Below, in pieces: positions 47,669-58,914 of a stretch of DNA of 64,000 nucleotides. The first letter of the stretch is position 1. Each line of letters opens with the position of its first letter. The translations under genes and the position numbers were made by a program. This stretch comes from Omphiscola glabra (Eukaryota > Mollusca > Gastropoda > Lymnaeidae). Below the pieces are notes generated by a model. That model was given only the letters and a program-made list of their open reading frames with translations. It did no database searches and was not told the origin of the DNA. The stretch is from contig OZ024795.1 of the NCBI GenBank assembly GCA_964017045.1, positions 27,814,366 through 27,878,365 of the forward strand, in the 5' to 3' direction.

Positions 47669-47826
47669 CATAGGAGCCAGAATGATCAATTCATTGATCG
47701 TGGGCCCTCAAAACATAGGAGCCAGAATGATCAATTCATTGATCGTGGGCCCTCAAAACATAGGAGCCAGAATTATCAATTCATTGATCGTGGGCCCTCA
47801 AAACATAGAAGGAGAAGAAGAAAAAC
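47669..47826 (+). repeat. LINE 3' tail in triplicate, then GAA-rich end
   Basis: Three exact-length 45-bp copies start CATAGGAGCCAGAATGATC at 47669, 47714 and 47759. Each has the GATCAAT-TC-ATTGATC hairpin (third copy TATCAAT) and GGGCCCTCAAAA. A terminal AGAAGGAGAAGAAG run follows. Other loci in the window carry one copy. Confidence 0.92.
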
Positions 47827-48149
47827 GTCACAGTTCAAGAATAGATCTATTTGCATTAAGAACAATATGCATGGAAGCTTGAAATATCAAACTAAAGAAC
47901 TAAATGGTCATGTCGCTGAACACCTTCTTCCATGCACAAGAGAAAACGAAACTACAGAATTATATGAAGTCTGATAAAGGACAGACGTTTTTGTCTGTAA
48001 TCGAGAAATTAAAGCTAATACAAGAATTCTTTTTAAAAAAATACTAAATGCAAGTAAAAGTCAGTGACTCTGAAAACTTCTGACTACAGGGGTGCCTGAA
48101 GCTGAATCAAATAAGCCTCCAACAGGTGCTCCTCAACTTGAAATCAACT

Positions 48150-48465
48150 TACCGTATTTTCCAACGTATACGATTTTTTAACTCATGAAAATCTTTTCAA
48201 AAGTCGGGGGTCGTCTTATAAGCTGGGGGTCGTCTTATAAGCTGGGGGTCGTCTTATAAGCTGGGGGTCGTCTTATAAGCTGGGGGTCGTCTTATAAGCT
48301 GGAGGTCGTCTTATAAGCTGGGGGTCGTCTTATAAGCTGGGGGTCGTCTTATAAGCTGGGGGTCGTCTTATAAGCTGGTATACGGCTAAAAGCCAATATT
48401 TTAACAGGATAAGTAGGGGGGGGGGGTCGAGAGTTTTTCACGTTTATCCGCCGGAAAATAAGGTA
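48150..48465. mobile_element. MITE with expanded internal minisatellite
   Basis: Ends TACCGTATTTTCC and GGAAAATAAGGTA are inverted repeats (12 of 13) with TA at each edge. The interior holds nine copies of a 19-bp unit and a G11 run. The ends resemble those of the 164-bp element at 38.6 kb. Confidence 0.82.
48203..48377. repeat. 19-bp minisatellite, about 9 copies, inside a MITE
   Basis: The unit is GGGGGTCGTCTTATAAGCT. Copies are almost identical (one GGAGG variant), so amplification is recent relative to the diverged host MITE. Confidence 0.95.
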
Positions 48466-49469
48466 AATAAATTAAGCTAGTGTAGCGTTAGTAAATGTTT
48501 GAACGTGTGACTTAGGTGTGGTGGTCAAATATATTATGGGTAGACATAATGAAATGGATGTTCTGTAATGCCTCAGTTTTGCGTGACATCAAGGTGAAAT
48601 GTGACAACTCTGTTATTATATAACATCAAGATGTACTGCATTGCCACATATGACTTTATGATGCCATGTGATGCCTCGGTTGTTATATGACACCATGAAC
48701 AATCCCAATTGTTAGAAATGAATTAATATTTCAAAACATATGTTCCAACAAGCGTTCTTTAAATGATAAGAATACATTAATAAATAACATATATATGTTC
48801 AAAAATTACTCTCAAACCTATGTCATACATTTTTTATTTTTCAAAAGAACAAATTTAGACATGCCTTCTGTAATGAGGCAAACGTTATAAAACCATTTTT
48901 TGGACACCGGATGATGTTCCATAATTAATATAAAAAAGTATGGTTATTAATTTTAAATGTTGAAACTAATTTCTTAAGGATTAAGAGATTAAGATTATAC
49001 GATTACAGAATCGAAATACATCGAAAGTTTTTTTTTAAAGAAATATTTCATGTTTGACTGGAACGCTTCTGAAACAAATTGAATTCATTTCTCAGTCATC
49101 GCCTTGTGACTGAAGAATAATTTGTAGGTATCCTTTGACTTTATCCATTTCAAATGTGGGGGGAAAAAAACACACAACAACCACGCACAACATTTTTTCG
49201 TTGTTTTGGAATGTTGATGGACAGAAAACGAAGATATCTTTAGCTAGCATCAGTGGCTTCTGTGAATCAATAATTATGACGTCTTCTCTTCAGCCCTTCT
49301 TTCTAATTCGTTTCATCCGTGATCTTGTTTACACCACCTGCACTCATTCGCGTACTTTACACAGTCTATTTACAGCAGTTTATTTAGAGCGGCCGGGGAA
49401 AAAAAATCATAATCGGTTTAACTGGAGCGACTGATAAAAGACTGAGCGAGAAATTTTTTAAAATCTATT
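48466..49469. other. AT-rich spacer
   Basis: Words such as GTTATATGACACCATG recur loosely at 48570-48710, suggesting an old decayed repeat. No exon was recognised. Confidence 0.4.
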
Positions 49470-49477
49470 CTCTAGTG

Positions 49478-49664
49478 CAGTGCTACTCAAACTTTTTAGT
49501 ATGGCAGACCGGCAGGAATTTTTCCATTGCACCAGGGCCCGGTGCACTTTTTTTCTTGTACTGACGTGGTAGCGAAAGGAGTTTTCTTGAAAACTTCTGC
49601 GGACCGGCGGATGATGGCCCACGGACCGGCACCGGTCCGCGGACCACCACTTTGAGTAGCACTG
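49478..49664. mobile_element. 187-bp hAT-type MITE
   Basis: Perfect 14-bp terminal inverted repeats CAGTGCTACTCAAA / TTTGAGTAGCACTG, flanked by an exact 8-bp duplication CTCTAGTG (49470-49477 and 49665-49672). The interior has GACCGGC and GGTCCGCGGACC segments. The identical duplication suggests a fairly recent insertion. Confidence 0.95.
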
Positions 49665-49672
49665 CTCTAGTG

Positions 49673-50096
49673 AACAGGTGACTAATCAAATAGTCTGATC
49701 GCCGTAGGAAGATGGCAGCATGTTTTGGATCAGTTTCCCTCACGCAAAAAGCTGAAAAAAACCGGTGTACTGAGATACCTTTTAAGTATAGGTTTTATAT
49801 ATACCTAAAAGAGAAAGAGAAAAAAAGAAAATCCAAGAAATACGATTGTTGTTATACATTAACATGAAATACAAAGACTAAAACTAAGAGCAATAAACCA
49901 ATAAAATGTGAAAAATGAGTAATTTCCCATTTACTGCCCTTGCTCTACATTTTTGAAAAAAAACTTTTTAAAAATGTATTTCTAAAGGTTTATCTGTTGC
50001 TATTTATTATTATTGTATTTATTGTTGTTGATTTTTAAAAGGAGGAAAGGATAACATTTCTAAAGATAAAATAAATTATTCATTTGCCAACTTAAA
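49673..50096. other. AT-rich spacer
   Basis: Nothing recognised besides simple A-rich runs. Confidence 0.4.
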
Positions 50097-50215
50097 GAGT
50101 GACTCAGTTGGCACGACCATAGATGTATACTTGAGCGACTCAGTTGGCACGACCACAGATGTATACGAGAGCGAATCAGTTGACACGACCATAGATGTAT
50201 ACGAGAGTGGAACAA
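50097..50215. repeat. About 36-bp minisatellite, 3 copies
   Basis: Copies contain GACTCAGTTGGCACGACCA and AGATGTATAC. Confidence 0.85.
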
Positions 50216-50301
50216 AGTAATTTAAAGAAAATCGTAACAAAGTAAAAAGAAAAAATATATATATAAAAAAGAAAATAAATGTCTCCCGCAGTTAACGAAA
50301 A

Positions 50302-50445
50302 CGAATTACCTGACCTGTGTTTTAACATTCAATTACCTGCCCTGTGTATGAACATTGAATTACCTGCCCTGCTTGTGAACATTGAATTACCTGCCCTGCT
50401 TGTGAACATTCAATTACCTGCCCTGTGTGTGAACATTGATTATCT
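50302..50445. repeat. 27-bp minisatellite, about 5 copies
   Basis: The unit contains AATTACCTGCCCTGTGTGTG and AACATTG. Confidence 0.88.
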
Positions 50446-50599
50446 TTGACAAACATTACTACTGAGTTGATTCAAATGCCGAAAAAAATCTTTGAATTCG
50501 TCTTTTACAATTATCTCAGATCTAACTGGACGATTGACAAGGCTTTACAACTTTTAGCTTACAATTTACACATTTACTTAGCATAACTATAGATTTTTG

Positions 50600-51150
50600 T
50601 AAAGCTAGAGTGGATGGAATTTAATCAAATACAAACAGCGACATTTCCGTTTGTGTGAGACATAATTTAGTAGGTTTCTGAATTTGTACAACCATTTTGC
50701 CATATTCAGTTTTGGACCGGGGGCCCTAAATGAGTTTTTTTTTCTGATATGAGCTATTTAAATATAATTTCTGTATGCGTTCCTATACGATTCATCTGTT
50801 TGCGATAAAACTTTGGTGAGATGTGTGCACGCCCGCAAAAGGTTTCTGAATAAGTACAACCATTTTACATTATTCCCTTTGGTGCCGGGGGGGGGGGGGG
50901 GGGGCTAAATTCATTTTTTTCTTAAATGAGCTATATAAATATAATTTCAAACAGAGCTATTGCATGGGTGGATGGCATTGAATCAAATAGAAGCTGCGAA
51001 ATTTCAGTTTGTATGTGACAAAATAAGTATGTATCTGAATTAGTACATCTATTTTACATTATTCCGTTCGGGGCAGGAGCCCTAAATTTTTTTATATGTA
51101 CTAAATGAGCTATATAAATATAATTTCAAACATAGCTATTGCATTGGTGG
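50600..51150. repeat. Decayed direct repeats of about 180 bp, 3 copies
   Basis: Each copy has, in order, TTTCTGAATTTGTACAACCA, a CATATTC/CATTATTCC segment, a G-rich block before CCCTAAAT, TGAGCTATATAAATATAATT and, between copies, a GCATGGGTGGAT-like word. The G block has become G18 in copy 2 (50887-50904). It could be an old satellite fragment or a multimeric transposon relic. Confidence 0.75.
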
Positions 51151-53282
51151 ATCAATCGCTACAAGTGTGTAGTGTGTAGACTAAATTTACTTGAGTACGC
51201 ACCAGACGGTAAAAACAAAAAACCAAATAGTGTGTATATAAAAATTACTTCGAATAAAAACATAATTAAAACACAAACACTTTATTTCTTTGAGTGGCAT
51301 TGCAACTCGAGTCGGGTTCTCGCTAGCTGGTTACACAATATTGTTTAGTTTCTAAAAATAAAATAATACAGATGTTTAAACGTACAATTTTTATTGCAAA
51401 GAATTTGGTCGCTTTGAGCCATGTTTGAAATTTGACTTGTTTTACAGGTCTTGGATACGCCGTGACATTCTACTTCTACTCGTAGTAAGTAAAAACAAAT
51501 ACGGGACAGAATTATCCTTTACCCAACGTCTGGAGAGTCTGGTGACCCACTTCTAAAGCATTTAGACGTTTGGATATCTTCCAATGCTTTGTGGACCACT
51601 TTCCAATGTCTGCGACCTAACACTGACCTTCGGAGTACCATCGAACTGTGGAATTCGAGTGAGCCCCTCAGGCATAATGATAATAGTCACAATATTTCTA
51701 AAGTACAAGGTCATATAAGTTATCTTTTAGTGAGTGATTGGTATTTTCCCCCAGCGATATGTTATTAACAATTCGGCTAATAGCGTATAGACCACTTATC
51801 ATTGATAGGTTGTTTGTAAACCACCAGTACTGTCTATTCTAATTTAAAAGCACTTTTCCATTTATTTATCAAGTTTATAAAAACAATTATATATATATAG
51901 CTAGTAACTGGTTGCCCTGAAAAAAATTCACTGCTCACTACATTGGCTCACGTTATTTAATTCTATTAGTTTACGGTTAGTTACCCAAGTTGTAGTGTTT
52001 TAACGTTTCCTTAAGGTTATATACGGTAACTTAAAGGCGGGCAGTCGAAATCGATGTCAAGAATTAAGCTAAAAGGTCATATTTTTAACATATCGTACCG
52101 TCTGCTTACATTAAGGTCCGGTCGTTTTCTTTTTTAATTATCAGTGTTACGATAGCTAACCTATATTACGTAAGAAAAATAAGAAGTACAGTTTATCCAA
52201 ATAGTGAAATGTGCAATACTGTTATAGACTACTAGTAAAGGAAGGGAAGTAATTCCACAATCCAGTCTTTGATAGTCTCCCTACTGTTAATCAGACACAA
52301 GGGTTGGGGGGTGGGGGTTGGGGGCACACGGTTAACAAGAATAAACAAGACGCTGAACTTAATAAATTGAATATAGGAATATATTTGACAGAGCCTTGAC
52401 AACACATTGCATGAATGTCATGTTTTCATTCACATGGTTAGACTTTGCTCCGCCCTCAACTTCACGCCCAATCGCAGTGGACTTACTTCTATTTTCTTTC
52501 CTTTTTTGCCTGTATTTAATCTCCCACCTACTTATTTTCTGTCACAATTCTTTTGCTGCCCTCTCGGATGCTACTTTTCAGATAAGTGCTATTTTTATTT
52601 AATTCAGTTTTTACTGTTGTTTGTTCGCTGATGAAGGCTTCCTGCAGATACGTTTGGTGTTTTTTTGCGTTCAATTTTTTCAGGTTTTCCAATACTTTGT
52701 TTTACTCATTTCCTACATTAGACAGACAAGTGTGGTTTTACTGATGTACGAGCAATATGACCACTACATAATCTGTATACATATAATTAAAAACCTAATT
52801 GTTTTAATTTCCCTTGGCCTTTGTCGTCAAGTATGGGCGCGTCAATCCCAACCCAACTCACTACACCGTCTTCCCTCCTTGACTCCGCCTTCCAAGGCAC
52901 ATATTTACCTAGCAAACCTTTGACGTGCTTTAATCTTGTTAGCGAGGCTGCCACACTACCCCTCCCCCCACCCTTTATCGTGGCTGCACACCACACGTTT
53001 GTCCAAGTGGCTTAATCCGTCGTACATCTGCACTAGATTAACGATCTCGATGTTGCTAGAATCACACACACACACACAAAGCAATTTTAAACGCAGTAAA
53101 AACTAGAGTAAATGCCAACAACTTTGTCTACAGAGCTTGGGACAGCTCCAGAAAACAACAACGAACACAAAGGAGGACGTCTTAGAGATAGCATTAAACG
53201 AAATAAAAGTTCAGTTCATGAGAACATGATTTGGAATTGAAAAGTTATTCAGGACGTGAACAAAACAAAGAGATGACAGTGC
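51151..53282. other. Low-copy AT-rich spacer, 2.1 kb
   Basis: A short (AC)n lies at 53063-53078. Frames of 64 to 100 codons (52396-53015) have no recognisable domains. Confidence 0.4.
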
Positions 53283-53625
53283 ATTTGGACTATGTGACAA
53301 TGGAATAATAGGACAATGGGACAATGAAATAACAGGACAATGTGACAATGGAATAATAAGAGAATGAAATAATAGGACAATGGGACAATGAGACAATGGA
53401 ATAATAGGACAATGGGACAATGGAATATTAGGTCGATGGTACAATGGAATAATAGGACAATGGGACAATGAAATAACAGGACAATGTGACAATGGAATAA
53501 TAAGAGAATGAAATAATAGGACAATGGGACAGTGAGACAATGGAATAATAGGACAATGGGACAATGGAATAATAGGACAATGTACAATGTAATAATTGAA
53601 CAATGGAACAATGGAATAATAGAAT
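53283..53625. repeat. 8-bp based minisatellite with a 144-bp higher-order repeat
   Basis: Short units such as GGACAATG and GAATAATA make up the array. A segment of about 117 bp starting at 53311 recurs from 53455 with one substitution, giving a 144-bp period. The minus strand is open in all frames (His/Cys/Pro/Ile-rich), an artefact. Confidence 0.9.
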
Positions 53626-53741
53626 AATGGGAAATTTTATTTCAATGGCGGTAAATTTGTAGACACATAAAAATGCAATATTTGATGCCATATATGGTGT
53701 TAAGGTGCTGAATACCAAAATTATGCAATAGAGATTCATAA

Positions 53742-54012
53742 GTTATGTCAGAGTGCCACCTGGTCGAGGAATTAGACTGAGTTATGTCAGAGTGCCACCT
53801 GGTCGAGCAATCAGACTGAGTTATGTCAGAGTGCCACCTGGTCGAGTAATCAGACTGAGTTATGTCAGAGTGCCACCTGGTCGAGCAATCAGACTGAGTT
53901 ATGTCAGAGTGCCACCTGGTCGAGGAATTAGACCGAGTTATGTCAGAGTGCCACCTGGTCGAGGAATCAGACCGAGTTATGTTAGAGGGCCACCTGGTCG
54001 AGGAATCAGACA
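53742..54012. repeat. 39-bp minisatellite, about 7 copies
   Basis: The unit contains AGTTATGTCAGAGTGCCACC and TGGTCGAGCAATCAGACTG. Both strands stay open; the plus-strand 13-residue period contains YVRVPPGRAIRLS. Confidence 0.93.
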
Positions 54013-54171
54013 ATTATTTCAAAGGCTGAATCCTCAAGTCAAAGTGCACGTTGAATGTCGGCAAAGAAATGCCTGCAGCTAACTTGGACAAGGTCAGACT
54101 AATTTTCTTTCAAGGTCTGACTTATGTTTTTTTCTTCGCGAGAGACGCTGTCAATCATTTCTCCGTTACGT

Positions 54172-54478
54172 TTTGTCTAGTTTTGTCATGGGTTTAGTTG
54201 TCAATAGTTTTGTCATGGGTTTAGTTGGCAATAGTTAAGTAATGGATTTAGTTGTCAGTAATTTGTTCATGGTTTTAATTGGCAATAGTTTGTAAAGGTT
54301 TTAATTAACAATAGTTTAGTCATGGTTTTAGTTGTCAATAGCTTTGTCATAGTTTTAGTTGTAAATAGCTTTGTCATAGTTTTAGTTGTAAATAGTTTTG
54401 TCATGGTTTTAGTTGTCAATAGTTTTGTCATGTTATTAGTTGTCAATAGTTTTGTCTTGGTTTTAATTGGCAATAGCT
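54172..54478. repeat. 27-bp minisatellite, about 11 copies
   Basis: The unit contains GTTTTAGTTGTCAATAGTTT and TGTCATG, with moderate divergence at the left. Confidence 0.9.
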
Positions 54479-55218
54479 ATGCCCCTGGTGATTGATGATA
54501 CATCGAGTAAATTAAGTCAGACAAAATCAACAAACTCTTGTCAGACAATAACCCGTCAATCTTTGACCTTGGCACACCAGCAAAGATGAGGAAAACCCCT
54601 AACCTACGTTATAAAAAAAAATACACAAAATTACCATTAAAACATAAAAACGAACCATGATCACTCAGTTATTGTTTATGTTTACAATCATTAGTCATGT
54701 GACTTTAAGGCTGGTCATGTGTGGAGAGTGTGGTGGCTTCTGTGGACAAGCCGTTTACTGGTCTGATACAAATCTCATTATTTTCTCTGTCTCGCCGAAA
54801 TGACAGTACTGAGTCCCGAAAGTTGTCTAGCAGAATACTAGCTGCACTCCGGTAATTGAGCTGAGTTAATTACCGACGACCGCCGTAAGAACGCCAGTAA
54901 TGAAGACCTGGTCCTGGCGGAAATTGTAGCGTAGTTTGTGCGGAATGGGGGAATACCAGACTGTGATACGCGATCCGAGTGTTATTGACACATCCAGGCC
55001 TGCTAACCCCTTTATAACAAATATGTGTTATGTCTGAATGTAGGGCTGGCTGCTAATAGTTTCGGGGCATAATTATGGTTTCGTGTTTCTTGTTGTCTAC
55101 TGTTTTGAAAGAGACAGAAAGTGGGGAGGGGGAAAGGGGGGAGGGAAGGGGGGAGCAAGGAAATGTATGGCAAATAGGTGATATTGAACGAATGGGTGAG
55201 TCATTAAATGCACAGATA
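54479..55218. other. Low-copy spacer
   Basis: A G-rich stretch of GGGGAGGG words lies at 55115-55155. No gene was recognised. Confidence 0.4.
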
Positions 55219-55316
55219 ATTTGATATTGGACACAGGTAATCAGATATTGGACACATGTTATCAGATATTGGACACAGGTAATCAGATCTTGGACACATG
55301 TAATCAGATATTGGCA
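55219..55316. repeat. 21-bp minisatellite, about 5 copies
   Basis: The unit contains AATCAGATATTGGACACAGG. Confidence 0.88.
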
Positions 55317-55649
55317 TTGCTAGCTTAAAATTATAAATGCACTGTGGAAGATGGTATAAGGTGGTTTATAAAGGTCAATGACCTTCGAATTTCTTGCGTT
55401 TAAATGAATTTAAAAAACATTTACGACAAAATAAAAGCTTGGTCAATTCTGTCCTTTGTTATCGTATCATTTAGAAAATACGAACAATTTTACAATTTAT
55501 TGTCATTTGTTTAAGAGCATCGCAATGAAAATGATTGACCCACTGCATCTTTAGGGCTCATGAAGCTGAAAATTTTGACAGTTTGTCTCATGAACATAAA
55601 TCTAAATTATATATTTGTTTAAATTACCGACAGGATTAAACAATGGTAT

Positions 55650-55800
55650 TTATCGCCAATAGACCACAGGGTAGTCAGTTTCTGTCAATAGACCAGAGGG
55701 TGGTCAGTTTCCGCCAATAGACCAGAGGGTGGTCAGTTTCCGCCAATAGACCAGATGGTGGTCAGTTTCCGCCAACAGACCAAAGGGTGGCCAGTTTCTG
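55650..55800. repeat. 29-bp minisatellite, 5 copies
   Basis: The unit contains CGCCAATAGACCAGAGGGTG and GTCAGTTTC. Confidence 0.9.
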
Positions 55801-56864
55801 TAAGTTTCACAATTTTATCTCTTTGCGTCTTTACATGAAATACAAAATACAAATACACTTATTTCTGATACTTACATTTGAAGTACTCACTCAAAAGTTA
55901 TACAATGGATGTAGTTTGAGTTTATCAAAAAGCATCAAAATTCACTGAAAGCATTTCGAGAGACCGACTCTCCCAGCTGTGCTCAGATTCAAATAATATA
56001 TATCGCTGGTTAAAGTTGTCTTTCAGATCTCAAATGGAGTACACACCTTTAAGCCTTGTGAGAAATTCGAACCGTTTATAGTATGGCTTACATTTTAAAA
56101 CAAAAAATGTAGTTAACAATGGATAAGCTAAAGTTGAAAACACTTTGCCATCAATCTACTCGCAAATACAAAATGGTGAATACTTTAATTACATCAATCA
56201 ACCAGCATATGATTATTCTTTTAGATGAATCTTCTTACCAAAATTTTTGGGAAAGCCTTCAAAGCTATTTAAAATTGCTAAAATAGGATATATTCCAAAC
56301 ATTTTGTTTTGTTTCCGATTCAACAAATAAGAATAAAATTCTTGTAGTTTTGTTTGAAACTTTTTGTCCCCATGTCCTTGCGTTTTCTCTGGAGCAGCTG
56401 GGGTCTCTACTTTGAGAAGTTGAAAACAAAAAACAAACAAACAAATAATTTAAGTAGCAAGTCATTTATTGGAGCTGAAAGAGGGAGATATTTTTGTCGA
56501 ACTGTTATTAACTAAACGCACCTTTAGTAAAAAAAAAAAAAGGTTTCTTTGAAACTATTTATTTATTCAAGCGACTAATGAAATCTACCAGCAAATCTCA
56601 TTACCAAGTCCTTCTATGGTTTGGAACTGTTACAAGGATTCCATCTGAGTATTGTCCCGTAACTCTCTGCGCAAAGTGAAAAAAAGATATATTAATATAA
56701 TTCCAGGTCGTTGGTCTAGCGAGTATTCTAAACATGTTGTTTGTGGTTAAGTTACGCCTTGTTTATCTGGAGTCCAGTTTCAAGTGTAATTGTTTTCAGG
56801 GTACATCAACAGTCTTAGAAGTTGACGTCAAGGTCAGGATAAATGACTGAGAACGTAAGGGCCA
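55801..56864. other. AT-rich spacer
   Basis: A TGACGTCA octamer lies at 56823-56830. No exon was recognised. Confidence 0.4.
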
Positions 56865-57490
56865 TGGTGAGTTCTTAGTAATCTTATTCGTCAAGGTGAG
56901 TTCTTAGTCATCCTACTGGTCACTATGAGTACTTAGTAATCTTATTCGTCAAGGTGAGTTCTTAGTCATCCTACTGGTCACTATGAGAACTTAGTAATCT
57001 TATTCGTCAGGGTGAGTTCTTAGTCATCCCACAGGTCACTATGAGTACTTAGTAATCTTATTCGTCAAGGTGAGTTCTTAGTCATCCTACTGGTCACTAT
57101 GAGTACCTAGTAATGTTATTCGTCAAGGTGAGTACTTATTCATCCTATTGGTCATGATGAGTACTTAGTTATCTTATTGGTCAAGGTGAGTACTTATTCA
57201 TCCTATTGGTCATGATGAGTACTTAGTTATCTTATTGGTCATGGTGAGTACTTAGTCATCCTATTGGCCATGATGAGTACTTAGTTATCTTATTCGTCAT
57301 GGTGAGTACTTAGTCATCCTATTGGTCATGATGAGTACTTAGTTATCTTATTCGTCATGGTGAGTACTTATTCATCCTATTGGTCATGATGAGTACTTAG
57401 TTATCTTATTGGTCATGGTGAGTACTTAATCATCCTATTAGTCAGGTCAGTTCTTACTCATGTTATTGGGAATGGTGAGATCTTAGTCAT
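56865..57490. repeat. 29-bp minisatellite in 58-bp dimers, about 21 monomers
   Basis: Type 1 monomer: GTCAAGGTGAGTTCTTAGTC with ATCCTACTG. Type 2: GTCACTATGAGTACTTAGTA with ATCTTATTC. They alternate through most of the array, so the amplified unit is the dimer. Type 1 monomers contain GGTGAGT, identical to a consensus 5' splice site. Confidence 0.94.
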
Positions 57491-57967
57491 CTTGTTTCAA
57501 TTCAATTGTTGTGTTTTGTCGGCACTTCATAGAGATTCAGAGGAAGTAATAACTATTGACATCAATGTATTGGTAAGTTGCCATACGATGTTAAAAATAA
57601 GTTATGGTGAGAGTAGGAAAACTGACCGTCAAAAAGTAGTTTGTATTGAAGAAAGTGTCAAGACTCAGCCCAGTAAAGGTCGTTACTGTAAATGAGTAGC
57701 ACCCTGAGCGTTGTTACGTTTCAAGCAGCTAATTCACCACACGTTCAGTTATAAAAAAAAAATCCCCAAATTACTTTAGCCATATTAATTGAATCTTTAT
57801 GAAACAGCCCTTACATTGCCAATTTAATATTATAAACGTGTTGAAAAAACATCTCCAAACTTTACGAGCCGTGATGTCACATTAACATCCCCCCCCCACA
57901 CACCTCCAAAAAACGACAACAAAAAAACAACAACACACACACACACAAACCCACTGAAATCATGACA
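57491..57967. other. Spacer
   Basis: A 67-codon frame at 57492 is unrecognised. Short A/C-rich runs lie near 57890-57950. Confidence 0.4.
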
Positions 57968-58275
57968 CACGTTCAAATATGTTTAATCTATGGCCAACAT
58001 TCAAGATGTTTAATGTATGGCCAACATTCAAGATGTTTAATGTATGGCCAACATTCAAGATGTTTAATCTATGGCCAACATTCAAGATGTTTAATGTATG
58101 GCCAACATTCAAGATGTTTAATGTATGGCCAACATTCAAGATGTTTAATGTATGGCCAACATTCAAGATGTTTAATGTATGGCCAACATTCAAGATGTTT
58201 AATCTATGGCCAACATTCAAGATGTTTAATCTATGGCCAACATTCAAGATGTTTAATGTATGGCCAACATTCAAG
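57968..58275. repeat. 27-bp minisatellite, about 11 copies
   Basis: The unit contains ATGTTTAATGTATGGCCAAC and ATTCAAG. The only common variant is AATCTATGG. As 27 is a multiple of three, frames on both strands are open for over 100 codons. Confidence 0.95.
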
Positions 58276-58914
58276 TTTGAACAGGCAATTTATTTTAATC
58301 CACCACGTTACTCATCAACTGAGACCCTGTCCTTAAGATACGTTTCCACTACCCCATGGACAGCAAACAGTTCTTTGAGATCTCGCCTTAATTATGCGTG
58401 CTGATGGCGGAAAAAATGCGGGTGCGCATGCGTGTTAATAAAAGGGGACTGCAGCCGTCTGGCCCTGTCAACGCTTAGATAGACTTTGTAGAATAATCGC
58501 CCGATATTCAGTATCACGGAGAAGTCCAGATTGGACTCAGAATAAATAAAACCCAAGGCCCCTGGGGTGCCGGCGCGCGAAGAATTCAAGGAAATAATTT
58601 GGGTCGGAAGGGAATGGCGGGGCTTGAGAAGGGGCGTACGATGGTAGCAATAGCAAAGATGCCATTGCGGCGACATCTTTAATATAACACACTGGTATCT
58701 AGTAGACAATTTAAGTTTACTTAATCAAGCAATCGCAAATAATCGTAGGCTTTGCCATTATCGTTAATCCAATTTTAATTTGTTTTGCTGCATGGGTTTA
58801 TGTTGAGGTATTAATAAGATCATAGTTTCACAAGTAATGCTGAACAAGCCAAGGCCTTTTGGTTTTGGTATTTCTTTTTAGTAATTCTGTAAGTCTGACT
58901 CAAATATAAGACAT
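58276..58914. other. Spacer
   Basis: A GC-richer patch lies at 58555-58640 (CCGGCGCGCG). The 105-codon minus frame at 58392-58709 is unrecognised. Confidence 0.4.
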
